Assembly (NCBI GenBank): GCA_016213245.1
Contig: JACRBC010000061.1
Coordinates: 1-58,674, forward strand
From: Candidatus Solibacter usitatus
Lineage (GTDB): Bacteria > Acidobacteriota > Terriglobia > Bryobacterales > Bryobacteraceae
Reading direction: 5' to 3'
Length of the DNA stretch: 58,674 bases
The notes under the pieces are model-generated. The model was not told where the DNA came from and searched no databases. It was given only the letters and a program-made list of their open reading frames with translations. Both the position numbers and the translations under genes were made by a program. This document shows, piece after piece, positions 24,901-33,540 of the stretch. Every line of letters begins with the position of its first letter. Position 1 is the first letter of the stretch.

Positions 24901-25755
24901 TCAGAACAGCCGCCCGCTGTCGAGCACCAGCGCCAGGTAGATCAGCGGCAGGTACATCACGCTCGCCTTCAGCACGCCTCGCGCGTTCAACGCCGTGCGC
25001 TCCCTGCTCAGCTTCGCGGCCGACTTCAGGAACAGCCCGCCCAGAATCAGCGCCGCCGCCAGGTACCAGTGCCCCGTCATCTGGAAGAAAGCCGGCGCCA
25101 GGCTCACCGGAACCAGCAGCAGCGCGAAGGCCAGGATCTGCCGCGACGTCGAGCCGCCGTCCGGCTCCACCACCGGCAGCATGCGGATGCCCGCCTTGGC
25201 GTAGTCGTCCCTGTACATCCAGGCGATCGCGTAGAAGTGCGGGAACTGCCAGAGAAGAATAATGGCGAACAGGATCCACGCTTCGGCCGTCAGATGCCCG
25301 CGTGCCGCGGTGAATCCGATCAGCGGCGGCATCGCGCCCGGGAAAGCCCCCACCGTCGTCGACCACCACGTCTTCTGCTTCATCGGCGTGTACAGAAGCA
25401 GGTAGCTCGCCACCGTGAACAGGCCCAACCACGCCGTCAACGCGTTTACGCCCAGCCCCAATTGCAATTCTCCGGCCACCAGCAGCACCAGGCCGAACAG
25501 CAGCGCCTGCGCCGCTCCCACCCTGCCCGCCGGAATCGGCCGCTGATTCGTGCGGCTCATGCGCGAGTCGGCCTCGCGCTCGTACCACTGGTTCAACGTC
25601 GCCGTCCCGCTGGCGATCAGCGCCGTGCCCACCAGCGCGTGGAACAGCAGCAGCAGGTCCACCGGCCCCTGCTGGCCGAAGAAATAGCCGATGCCCGTGC
25701 TCATCAGGATCAGCCACGTGATCCTCGGCTTGGTCAACTCCAGATAGCTCTTCAT
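24901..25755 (-). CDS. ctaB: protoheme IX farnesyltransferase (heme O synthase)
   Basis: A UbiA-superfamily membrane enzyme that adds a farnesyl group to heme B to make heme O. From the ATG at 25755 the protein has 284 residues and begins MKSYLELTKPRI, the family's usual start; a longer open frame upstream only overlaps the ctaA-like gene and is rejected. The active-site motif NQWYEREADSRMSRTNQRP is intact, and a second Asp-rich loop follows (YRDDYAKAGIRMLP). ATGA overlap with the upstream ctaA-like gene couples heme O and heme A synthesis. Confidence 0.95.
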   Translation of the reverse strand: MKSYLELTKPRITWLILMSTGIGYFFGQQGPVDLLLLFHALVGTALIASGTATLNQWYEREADSRMSRTNQRPIPAGRVGAAQALLFGLVLLVAGELQLGLGVNALTAWLGLFTVASYLLLYTPMKQKTWWSTTVGAFPGAMPPLIGFTAARGHLTAEAWILFAIILLWQFPHFYAIAWMYRDDYAKAGIRMLPVVEPDGGSTSRQILAFALLLVPVSLAPAFFQMTGHWYLAAALILGGLFLKSAAKLSRERTALNARGVLKASVMYLPLIYLALVLDSGRLF

Positions 25756-26399
25756 GATTGCCGCCCCGGTACGGCCAGCTCTTCTCGCGATACGCCCGCC
25801 GGTTCCGCGTCCCGCAGGATCCACGCCGCCCAGCCGCAGGTCAGCCCCAGCACCAGCGAGCCCGTGCCCACGTGCATCAACGCCGCCGCCTTCATCACCG
25901 GCCCGGCCTCGCCGCCCGTGATCCTCGCCAGCAGCGCCGCCACGCCCAGCACCACCTGCGCGCCGGCCGCGCTGATCATGGCGATGGAGATCTTCCGCAA
26001 TTGCCCCTGCGCCGGCCCGAGCGCGAACGCGCCGGCCAGCATCACCACCATCGCCGCCACGAACGCCCACACCACGTGCGGAATTGCGCCGATCAGTTTG
26101 TGCCGGTACGCCGCACCCAGCGCCACCTGCGCCAGTACCGACACCGGCGCCACCCAGCCCAACGACCGCAACGATGGGAAGCCGTTGTCCTCAACCGCCA
26201 CCCGATCCGCCCGCCACGCTTTCGACGTGGCCAGCAGCAGCAGTGCCGAACCCGCAAACAGCACATGGCCCATCCAGGCCAGCGCCGCCTCGGTTCCGGC
26301 CTCGCCCCCGGCTTGCGCCGCCAGCCCTCCAGACACGACCAGCCCCAGCGCTAAGACGCACAAAACAAGGGCCAACCGGTTCAGCCATGGTCCGCTCAT
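25752..26399 (-). CDS. short COX15/CtaA-like heme A synthase
   Basis: A 215-residue membrane protein with about six helices and four histidines in family-like positions (WMGH, YRHKLIGAIPH, MHVGTG), matching COX15/CtaA, which oxidises heme O to heme A. Classical CtaA has ~300-360 residues and eight helices; this is shorter and lacks the usual N-terminal block. It is the first gene of the oxidase maturation operon and overlaps ctaB by 4 bases. The context makes heme A synthase the best call; the short form leaves some doubt. Confidence 0.75.
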   Translation of the reverse strand: MSGPWLNRLALVLCVLALGLVVSGGLAAQAGGEAGTEAALAWMGHVLFAGSALLLLATSKAWRADRVAVEDNGFPSLRSLGWVAPVSVLAQVALGAAYRHKLIGAIPHVVWAFVAAMVVMLAGAFALGPAQGQLRKISIAMISAAGAQVVLGVAALLARITGGEAGPVMKAAALMHVGTGSLVLGLTCGWAAWILRDAEPAGVSREELAVPGRQS

Positions 26400-26532
26400 A
26401 GGTTTTTCGTTGAAGTCCCAGAAGGAGCCGCGAAGCGGACTCCCTTGGTCACTATTCTACCTGCGCAAGAAATCGTGCGCATTCATCAGATGCGCGCCGG
26501 CTTCCAATGGTCGCGGCTGGTTCGCCCCCAAC

Positions 26533-27168
26533 TCACTTTTCCTGCCCGCCGGCCCCGGCCAGCCCCCGGATCCTGATCTGCCGGAACTGCACCTCGATCC
26601 CCGGCCCCGAATGCACCTGCAGCGCGATGATCCCCCGCCGCCCGATCCCCGCCTCCGCCTCCGTGTAGTCCACCGTCTTCATGCCGTCCAGCGTCAGCGT
26701 GATGTGCGCCCCCTGCGCCCGCACTACGTAGCTGTGCCAGCCGCTCTTGTCGAGCCGCGCCACCATCTCCGCCGGCGCCTGCACCAGTACCCTGTTGCGC
26801 CGCGACTCGTCGTACAGGCAGCCCCAGTACTGCTGCCCGATGTCGGCCTGATAGCCCGACAACTCGTGGTCCTTCTCAGCCGCCACGCTGCGGAATTGGA
26901 TGCCGCTGTTGCCCACCCCGTCCACCAGCCGGAACTCCAGCGACAGTTCGAAGTCCTCAAACTCTTCCTTCGTCCGCAGGAAGTCGTTCCACCTCTGGCC
27001 CGTGTGTTTGCCCACGATCATGCCGTCGCGCGCGCTCCACACGCCCCGCGTGTCCTCCACCCAGCCGGTCAGGTCCCGGCCGTTGAACAGGTCGCGCCAC
27101 GCGCCCGGCGCTCCGGGAATCTGCGTCAATCCGATCGCCGCCATCAAGTCGCGTCTCGTCATTTCCAC
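26533..27168 (-). CDS. DUF1080 (3-keto-disaccharide hydrolase-like) protein
   Basis: A 211-residue concanavalin-like beta-sandwich protein: WRDLFNGRDLTGW near 24-36, FELSLEFRLVDGVGNSGIQFRS, the QADIGQQYWGCLYDES loop, and the ending GIIALQVHSGPGIEVQFRQIRIR. These are the standard landmarks of DUF1080, some members of which hydrolyse 3-keto-glycosides. The start MEMTRRDLMAAIGL has a twin-Arg but only a short hydrophobic stretch, so export is uncertain. It overlaps the HDAC-like stop by 10 bases and is the last gene of the pta operon. Confidence 0.85.
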   Translation of the reverse strand: MEMTRRDLMAAIGLTQIPGAPGAWRDLFNGRDLTGWVEDTRGVWSARDGMIVGKHTGQRWNDFLRTKEEFEDFELSLEFRLVDGVGNSGIQFRSVAAEKDHELSGYQADIGQQYWGCLYDESRRNRVLVQAPAEMVARLDKSGWHSYVVRAQGAHITLTLDGMKTVDYTEAEAGIGRRGIIALQVHSGPGIEVQFRQIRIRGLAGAGGQEK

Positions 27169-28073
27169 TCCTTGTAGGACTCCAAAGCCGCCTTCGCCGT
27201 CTGCGCGTGCAGGTAGATCGTATCTTCCAGCTTGCGCGCGTACCCCCCGGCGAGCACCACCGCCACCGGGATGCCGCGCTTCACCGCCTCATCGAAAATC
27301 AGTCTGTCCCGCAGATACATCCCCTCTTTGGTCAGCGAAAGCCCGCCCAGTTGGTCGTCGTAATACGGGTCCGCTCCGGCGACGTAGAACACGATGTCCG
27401 GACGAAACCCGGCCACCGCCGTTTCATAGGCCGGCCGCAGCTTGTCCAAATACTCGCCGTCACCCGCTCCGTCCGGCATGTTGATGTCGATGGTCGACGC
27501 CGGCTTCTCCGACGGGTAGTTGTTCTGGTGGTGGATCGACAGCGTGAACACCTCGCGGTCGCCGGCGAAAATCACCGCCGTGCCGTTGCCCTGGTGCACG
27601 TCGCAGTCCACCACCAGAGCCCGCCGCGCGGATCGGTCCTTCTGCAGCACGCGCACCGCCACCGCCACGTCGTGCACCGCGCAGAAGCCCTCGCCGTGGT
27701 TCGGGAATGCGTGATGAAACCCGCCTCCCAGATTCATCCCAATCCCGCATACCAGCGCTTCCCGCGCCGCCAGTATCGTCCCGCCCGCGGCCAGCCAGAA
27801 GGCCTCCACCATCTTGCGCGAGTAGGGAACCTCCAGCTTCAGGATGTCGTGGTAGGTGAGCGTCCCCGTCTCCATCTTCTTCACCCACTCTGCGGTGTGC
27901 ACCAGCAGCAACTGTTCCCTCGTCGCCGCCTCGGGCGTGATGAAGTCCTCCGGCCCGGCGAAGTAATCGTCGATCAGGCTGCGCCGGATCAGCCGGTACT
28001 TCTGCGTGGGAAAAACGTGCTGCCCGAAGTGCAGATCGTAACCGTCGTGGTAGATCAGCGAAAAGGGCAGCAT
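27159..28073 (-). CDS. histone deacetylase/acetoin-utilisation (AcuC) family amidohydrolase
   Basis: A 304-residue Zn-dependent deacetylase fold. Metal and catalytic motifs are present: GGGFHHAFPNHGEGFCAVHD (substrate His pair and loop), DCDVHQGNGT (Zn ligands), AGADPYYDDQLGG (third ligand). Bacterial members deacetylate acetyl-CoA synthetase lysines or polyamines. The 18-base spacing after pta (acetyl-phosphate/acetyl-CoA) makes a link to acetate or acetylation metabolism attractive, but the substrate is not proven. Confidence 0.9.
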   Translation of the reverse strand: MLPFSLIYHDGYDLHFGQHVFPTQKYRLIRRSLIDDYFAGPEDFITPEAATREQLLLVHTAEWVKKMETGTLTYHDILKLEVPYSRKMVEAFWLAAGGTILAAREALVCGIGMNLGGGFHHAFPNHGEGFCAVHDVAVAVRVLQKDRSARRALVVDCDVHQGNGTAVIFAGDREVFTLSIHHQNNYPSEKPASTIDINMPDGAGDGEYLDKLRPAYETAVAGFRPDIVFYVAGADPYYDDQLGGLSLTKEGMYLRDRLIFDEAVKRGIPVAVVLAGGYARKLEDTIYLHAQTAKAALESYKEWK

Positions 28074-28091
28074 GGCCTGAAAACCGCCGGC

Positions 28092-29087
28092 TTACGCTCC
28101 CGCCTGCAGCGCCGTCAGAATCGCCAGCCGGTAAATGTCCTCGCCCGTGCAGCCGCGCGACAGGTCGTTGGCCGGCTTGTTGAAGCCCTGGAACAGCGGA
28201 CCCGTGCACACCGCTCCGCCCAGCCGCTCCACCAGCTTCACCCCGATGTTGGCCGCGCCCACGTCCGGGAAGATCAGCGTGTTGGCCCGCCCCGCCACCG
28301 TCGAGCCCGGCGCCTTCGAGCGTCCGATGCTGTCGATCAGCGCCGCGTCGGCCTGCAACTCGCCGTCCACGTGGATATCTGGACGCCGGGCCTCCACAAT
28401 CCGCCGCGCCTCAATCACCTTCGACGCCAGCGGGTGCTTCGCGCTGCCCTTCGTTGAAAACGACAGCATCGCCACCACCGGCTCCACGCCGATCACCATC
28501 CTGGTCGTCTCCGCGGTGGCAATGGCGATATCGGCCAGTTGCGACGCCGTCGGCTCGATCATCAGCGCCGGGTCGGCCATCGCCAGCACGCCGTTGGCTC
28601 CGCAGTGCCGCGCGTGCGTGCACATGACCACCATCCCCGACGCCGTCTTGATCTCCGCCCGCATCCCGATCGTCATGTGCGCCGCGCGGAACGTCTCCGC
28701 CGTCGTCGTCGCCGCGCCGCCCACGAATCCGTCCGCGTCCCCCGACGTCACCATCAGCCCGGCGAACACCAGCGGGTTCAGCGCCATCTTCTGCGCCTCG
28801 GTCTCCATCATGCCCCGCGCCCGCCGCCGGTCCCTGAGCACCTGCGCGTACTCCTTCAGCTTCGGATTGTTCTCCGGCTGCTCCACCACTACGCACGACG
28901 CCACGTCGCCCTTCGGCCGCCCCATCAGGATGGGGATCACCAGTTCCTCGCGGCACAGCCGCGACGCCGCCTCAATCACTCGCGGATCCTCGCCCTCCGG
29001 GAAAGCGATCCGCTTCTTCTTGAGCTGCTTCCGCAGGCGCGCCGTCTGCAACGCGAAATATTCCTGGGCCGACTCCGGGATCTGCAT
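28092..29087 (-). CDS. pta: phosphate acetyltransferase
   Basis: Interconverts acetyl-CoA and acetyl phosphate. The 331-residue length fits the short EutD/Pta type without the N-terminal regulatory domain. Motifs: RIAFPEGEDPRVIEAA at the start, DGFVGGAATTTAETFRAA, and the C-terminal GRANTLIFPDVGAANIGVKLVERLGG. No ackA is visible in the window. First gene of the pta-HDAC-DUF1080 set; divergent from mdh across a 125-base C-rich intergenic stretch. Confidence 0.93.
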   Translation of the reverse strand: MQIPESAQEYFALQTARLRKQLKKKRIAFPEGEDPRVIEAASRLCREELVIPILMGRPKGDVASCVVVEQPENNPKLKEYAQVLRDRRRARGMMETEAQKMALNPLVFAGLMVTSGDADGFVGGAATTTAETFRAAHMTIGMRAEIKTASGMVVMCTHARHCGANGVLAMADPALMIEPTASQLADIAIATAETTRMVIGVEPVVAMLSFSTKGSAKHPLASKVIEARRIVEARRPDIHVDGELQADAALIDSIGRSKAPGSTVAGRANTLIFPDVGAANIGVKLVERLGGAVCTGPLFQGFNKPANDLSRGCTGEDIYRLAILTALQAGA

Positions 29088-29089
29088 GA

Positions 29090-30151
<1,062 letters not shown>

Positions 30152-30159
30152 GCCGGCCG

Positions 30160-31485
30160 CTACTTCAATCTCAGCTCGATCACCGTCGCGTGCTCTCCCG
30201 CCGGGCGCCCGGCCAGCTCCAGCGTGAGGCCCTCCGGTTTTTGCGAAAACCGGACGGGCCTCCCGCCCGCCAGCATGCGCGCCGAGGCGATCTTCTCCGC
30301 CGCTCCCGCCACCGTCAGCGGCCCGGCCGGCCACTCGAACACGTGCAGGTACACCGTCTTTCCCCGCGCCGTGCTCCTCCCGAATGAAAGGTTCTGCCAC
30401 GGGCCGTACGTCGTCCCGTAGATCGAATCCCCGTTGGTCTTCAGCCACGCGCCGATCCCCCGCAGCCTCTCCACGAATTCCGGCTGGATTGTTCCCTCCG
30501 GCGTCGGCCCCACGTTCAGCAGGAAGTTGCCCCCCTTGCTCGCCACGTCCACCAGCATCTGCACCAGTTGCGTCGTGCTCTTGTAGCGCTTGTCGTTCTT
30601 GTTGTAGCCCCAAGTGCCATTGATCGTCATGCACGTCTCCCACGGCCGGAACTCCTCGGCTCTGGGAGCCCTCGCGTCCACTCCCTTGTCCTTCGACCCG
30701 TCCGTGTTGCCTACCACCGCGCCCTTCCGCGGAATCCCCTTCGGAATCCGCTGCTCCGGCGTGTCGTAGTCCCCCGCGAGCCCGATGCGGTTGTTGATCA
30801 GCGTATCCGGCTGCATCTCGCGAATCGTCCGGTGCAGCCGCCAGCCGTCGTACTTGCGCTGCTCGCCCAGCCCGTCAAACCACACCACCGCCACATCGCC
30901 GTAGCGCGACAGCAGCTCCCGCACCTGCATCTCCATGTAGTCGATGTACAGCGGCCACTCCGCCCGCCACGGCTCGCCCGTCCAGTTCGTGGACGACGGC
31001 TTGGACGTGTCCCGGAAGCCCGGGTGGTTCATGTCCGGCGGCGAGTAGTAGAAACCAAGCGGCATCTTCTCCTCGCGCGCCGCCTCCGCAAGCATCAGTG
31101 CGATGTCCTTCCCGTACGGCGACTTGGTCACTTTATAGTCCGTGTAGGCCGAGTCGAACATACAGAAACCGTCGTGGTGCTTCGAAGTGAACACAACATA
31201 CCTCTGGCCCGCCTCCTTGGCCAGCCGCATCCATGCCTTCGCGTCGAATTGCACCGGATTGAACGTCTTGGCCAGCGCCCGGTAGTCGGCCTCGCTAATG
31301 CCCGCGTGCTGCGCCGGCCGCATCAGCGGCCATGACGCCTCCACGCTCGCCTGCGAATACGGCCCCCAGTGGATGAACATCCCGAACTTCCACTCGTTGA
31401 AGCGCTTCAGCCGCTCCGCCGCCGGGTCGCTCCCGGCCGCCATCGCCGTCAATCCGGCAGCCGCCAACAGTACTCGAAACAACAT
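30160..31485 (-). CDS. family GH29 alpha-L-fucosidase, exported
   Basis: Hydrolyses terminal alpha-L-fucose from glycans. From the ATG at 31485, preceded by ACGAGGAAGGCACAG, the protein has 441 residues with a signal peptide (MLFRVLLAAAGLTAMAAG); an upstream ATG at 31536 would spoil the signal and is rejected. Motifs: WKFGMFIHWGPYS, YVVFTSKHHDGFCMFDS, the nucleophile region VVWFDGLG, and TWGYNKND. A C-terminal beta domain follows. Retaining mechanism expected from the family. Suggests glycan scavenging, in keeping with the DUF1080 gene nearby. Confidence 0.93.
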   Translation of the reverse strand: MLFRVLLAAAGLTAMAAGSDPAAERLKRFNEWKFGMFIHWGPYSQASVEASWPLMRPAQHAGISEADYRALAKTFNPVQFDAKAWMRLAKEAGQRYVVFTSKHHDGFCMFDSAYTDYKVTKSPYGKDIALMLAEAAREEKMPLGFYYSPPDMNHPGFRDTSKPSSTNWTGEPWRAEWPLYIDYMEMQVRELLSRYGDVAVVWFDGLGEQRKYDGWRLHRTIREMQPDTLINNRIGLAGDYDTPEQRIPKGIPRKGAVVGNTDGSKDKGVDARAPRAEEFRPWETCMTINGTWGYNKNDKRYKSTTQLVQMLVDVASKGGNFLLNVGPTPEGTIQPEFVERLRGIGAWLKTNGDSIYGTTYGPWQNLSFGRSTARGKTVYLHVFEWPAGPLTVAGAAEKIASARMLAGGRPVRFSQKPEGLTLELAGRPAGEHATVIELRLK

Positions 31486-31507
31486 CTGTGCCTTCCTCGT
31501 CTGGGAC

Positions 31508-31554
31508 TTACATTCCCGTGTGTTGATCATATACAATACCTAATCCATGGAGGT
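31508..31554 (+). promoter_or_regulatory. possible promoter and strong ribosome site for the 37-aa peptide
   Basis: TTACAT (31508-31513), 18-base spacer, TACAAT (31532-31537) resembles a sigma-70 promoter. GGAGGT at 31549-31554 is a near-perfect Shine-Dalgarno, 6 bases before a TTG. The region is also the upstream side of the divergent fucosidase gene. Confidence 0.45.
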
Positions 31555-31560
31555 CCGATC

Positions 31561-31674
31561 TTGGACGAAAACACAGTCAGAATCATAAGCGGCGTGCTCG
31601 CCGCCGTTTGCGTCGTCGTCATCATCATGCGGCGCAAGTCGAAGAAGAAGAGCACCACCCAGGACGACTTCTAG
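31561..31674 (+). CDS. 37-residue single-pass membrane peptide, TTG start
   Basis: Decided by the ribosome site: GGAGGT lies 6 bases before TTG 31561, and no in-frame ATG fits. The product starts LDENTVRIISGV, has one hydrophobic helix (about residues 8-23, VLAAVCVVVII) and a strongly basic tail (MRRKSKKKSTTQDDF), giving an N-out/C-in single span. No family recognised. It lies between divergent fucosidase and the SET gene (95 bases downstream, same strand). Confidence 0.6.
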   Translation: MDENTVRIISGVLAAVCVVVIIMRRKSKKKSTTQDDF

Positions 31675-31769
31675 CCCGTCTTGGCCTCTCCTCAGGTGGT
31701 GGGCCGGCTCCAGCATCCGCGCGCCGGCCCTCCCATGTTTACCGTCTTCCCGGAACTGAAGTCTTGTCC

Positions 31770-32285
31770 ATGCCGTCCCCACCCTCCGCCAACCAGCAGA
31801 ACCCTTCCATCGACTCCAGATACACGCGCTTCCGGATGTCCGTGCGCCCATCGCCCATCCACCGCTGGGGCGTCTACGCCGGCGAACACATCCCCAGGGG
31901 CCACAAGGTCATCGAGTACACCGGCCAGAGAATCAGCCGCCGCGAAACCGCCCGCCGCTCCGGCGCTCCCCTCAACTACCTGTTTACGCTCGACGACTAC
32001 TGGACTATCGACGGCAACGTCGGCGGCAGCGGCGCCCAGTACATCAACCACTCCTGTGATCCCACCTGCCAGGCACGCATCGTCAAAGGCCACATCCTCT
32101 ACTTCGCGCTGCGCGACATTCGGCCCGGCGAGGAACTGACCGTCGATTACCGCTTCGACCACAACGTCCCAAAGGTCCCCTGCGCGTGCGGCGCGCTCGC
32201 CTGCCGCGGCACCATCAATCTCAAGAAGGAGCCCCGCCCGCCCCGAAAGGTCACTCGGGGTAAGAAGTCGAAGCGCGCCAACTGA
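31770..32285 (+). CDS. SET-domain protein lysine methyltransferase-like
   Basis: A 171-residue protein with a compact SET domain: HRWGVYAGEHIPRG (31-44), IEYTGQRIS (48-56), the cofactor/knot motif YINHSCDPTC (91-100), and EELTVDYRFD (121-130) where Tyr127 would be the catalytic-type tyrosine. A post-SET CxC...C cluster (CACGALAC, 138-145) can bind Zn with Cys96. The tail is highly basic (RKVTRGKKSKRAN). The frame is open upstream to 31608, but the ATG at 31770 is the natural start. SET proteins are typical of eukaryotic chromatin and sporadic in bacteria. Its 3' end overlaps that of the convergent enolase-like gene by 35 bases. Target unknown. Confidence 0.85.
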   Translation: MPSPPSANQQNPSIDSRYTRFRMSVRPSPIHRWGVYAGEHIPRGHKVIEYTGQRISRRETARRSGAPLNYLFTLDDYWTIDGNVGGSGAQYINHSCDPTCQARIVKGHILYFALRDIRPGEELTVDYRFDHNVPKVPCACGALACRGTINLKKEPRPPRKVTRGKKSKRAN

Positions 32286-33540
32286 GCTCGCCGTCCCGTT
32301 CCAGCCCCAGCAGCCGGTTGTACTTCGCCAGCCGCGACGAGCGCGTCACCGATCCCACTTTGATCTGCCCCGCCCCCGACGCGCACGCCAGGTCGGCCAG
32401 GAAACTGTCCTCAGTCTCCCCGCTCCGCGCCGACACCACCGCCCGGTAGCCGGCCTCCCGCGCCATCCGCAGAACCGCAAACGTTTCCGTCAATGTCCCG
32501 ATCTGGTTCATCTTTACCAGAACCGCGTTGGCCGCACCCGTATCGATCCCCCGGCGCAACCGCGCCGGGTTGGTCGTGAACAAATCGTCGCCCACCAACT
32601 GCATCGCGCCTCCCATTCTTTGCGTCAGCGCCTCCCATCCCGCCCAGTCGTCCTCCTCCAGTCCGTCTTCCAGCGATCGGATCGGATACCTCCCCGCCCA
32701 GCGCGCGTATAGTTCCACCATCTCCTCTGCCGTCAGCCATCGTCCCTCCGACTGCAGTTCATACCGCCCGTCCTCATAAAAGTGCGATGCCGCCGCGTCA
32801 ATCGCAATCGACACCTGTTCCAGGGGCCTGTAACCCGCCCTCTCGATCGCCTCCGTCAGCACCTGCAGCGCCTCTTCGTTTGTCCTCAGCGCCGGTCCCC
32901 AGCCGCCTTCGTCCGCAACCCCGGTCAACGTGTATCCCGCTTCGTCCAGGATCCTCTTCGTTTCCCCGTGAATGTCGGTCGCCGCCCGCAACGCCTCGGA
33001 GAAACTTCCGAAGCCGTGCACTACCGCCAGAAAATCCTGAAACTCCATCCGCCGCCCGGCGTGCAGCCCGCCCGACAGTATGTTCACCATCGGGACCGGC
33101 AGTTTCGCCTCCCCCGCGTCGCCGCCCAGTTCCGACAGCGTGCGCCAGAGCGGTTCCCGCCTCGACACCGATACCGCCCGCGCCACCGCGCAGCTCACCC
33201 CCAGAATCGCGTTTGCCCCCAGCCGTGACTTGTCCGCCGTCCCGTCCAGTTCCACCATCCGGCCGTCCACCGCCGCCTGGTCCCTCGCTTCCATTCCGGC
33301 CAGGGCCCGCGCTATCTCCCCCTCCACGTGCCCGCACGCCCGCCTTGTCCCTTTGCCTCCGTAACGTTCCGCCTCGCCGTCCCTCAGCTCCACCGCCTCA
33401 TGCCTGCCCGTCGACGCGCCCGAGGGCGCTTGCGCCGTCGCCGTTGCCCCATCGGAAAGCGTTACCTCCACCTCTATAGCCGGTACTCCCCGCGAATCCA
33501 GAATCTCCAGCGCCCGCAGCCGCGCAATCCGCGGGCTCAT
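32251..33540 (-). CDS. divergent enolase (phosphopyruvate hydratase-like)
   Basis: A 429-residue enolase-superfamily protein with most landmarks of glycolytic enolase: LDSRGVPAIEVEV, SGASTG, ADEGGW, LVGDDLFTTNP, LVKMNQIGTLTET (general-base Lys), and QIKVG (second Lys). Two usual active-site positions differ: the QEF glutamate is Asp (EFQDFL), and SHRSGETED reads SARSGETED, so the loop His is replaced by Ala. It may still act on 2-phosphoglycerate, or be a paralogue with another substrate. Its start overlaps the kinase stop by 4 bases (ATGA), a coupled pair. Confidence 0.85.
   Translation of the reverse strand: MSPRIARLRALEILDSRGVPAIEVEVTLSDGATATAQAPSGASTGRHEAVELRDGEAERYGGKGTRRACGHVEGEIARALAGMEARDQAAVDGRMVELDGTADKSRLGANAILGVSCAVARAVSVSRREPLWRTLSELGGDAGEAKLPVPMVNILSGGLHAGRRMEFQDFLAVVHGFGSFSEALRAATDIHGETKRILDEAGYTLTGVADEGGWGPALRTNEEALQVLTEAIERAGYRPLEQVSIAIDAAASHFYEDGRYELQSEGRWLTAEEMVELYARWAGRYPIRSLEDGLEEDDWAGWEALTQRMGGAMQLVGDDLFTTNPARLRRGIDTGAANAVLVKMNQIGTLTETFAVLRMAREAGYRAVVSARSGETEDSFLADLACASGAGQIKVGSVTRSSRLAKYNRLLGLERDGELSWRASTSYPE

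Noticed and set aside
24283-27177. 964-codon plus-strand ORF over the ctaA/ctaB/DUF1080 region
   Set aside because: It is antisense to several genes with clear motifs; long open antisense frames are expected at this GC.
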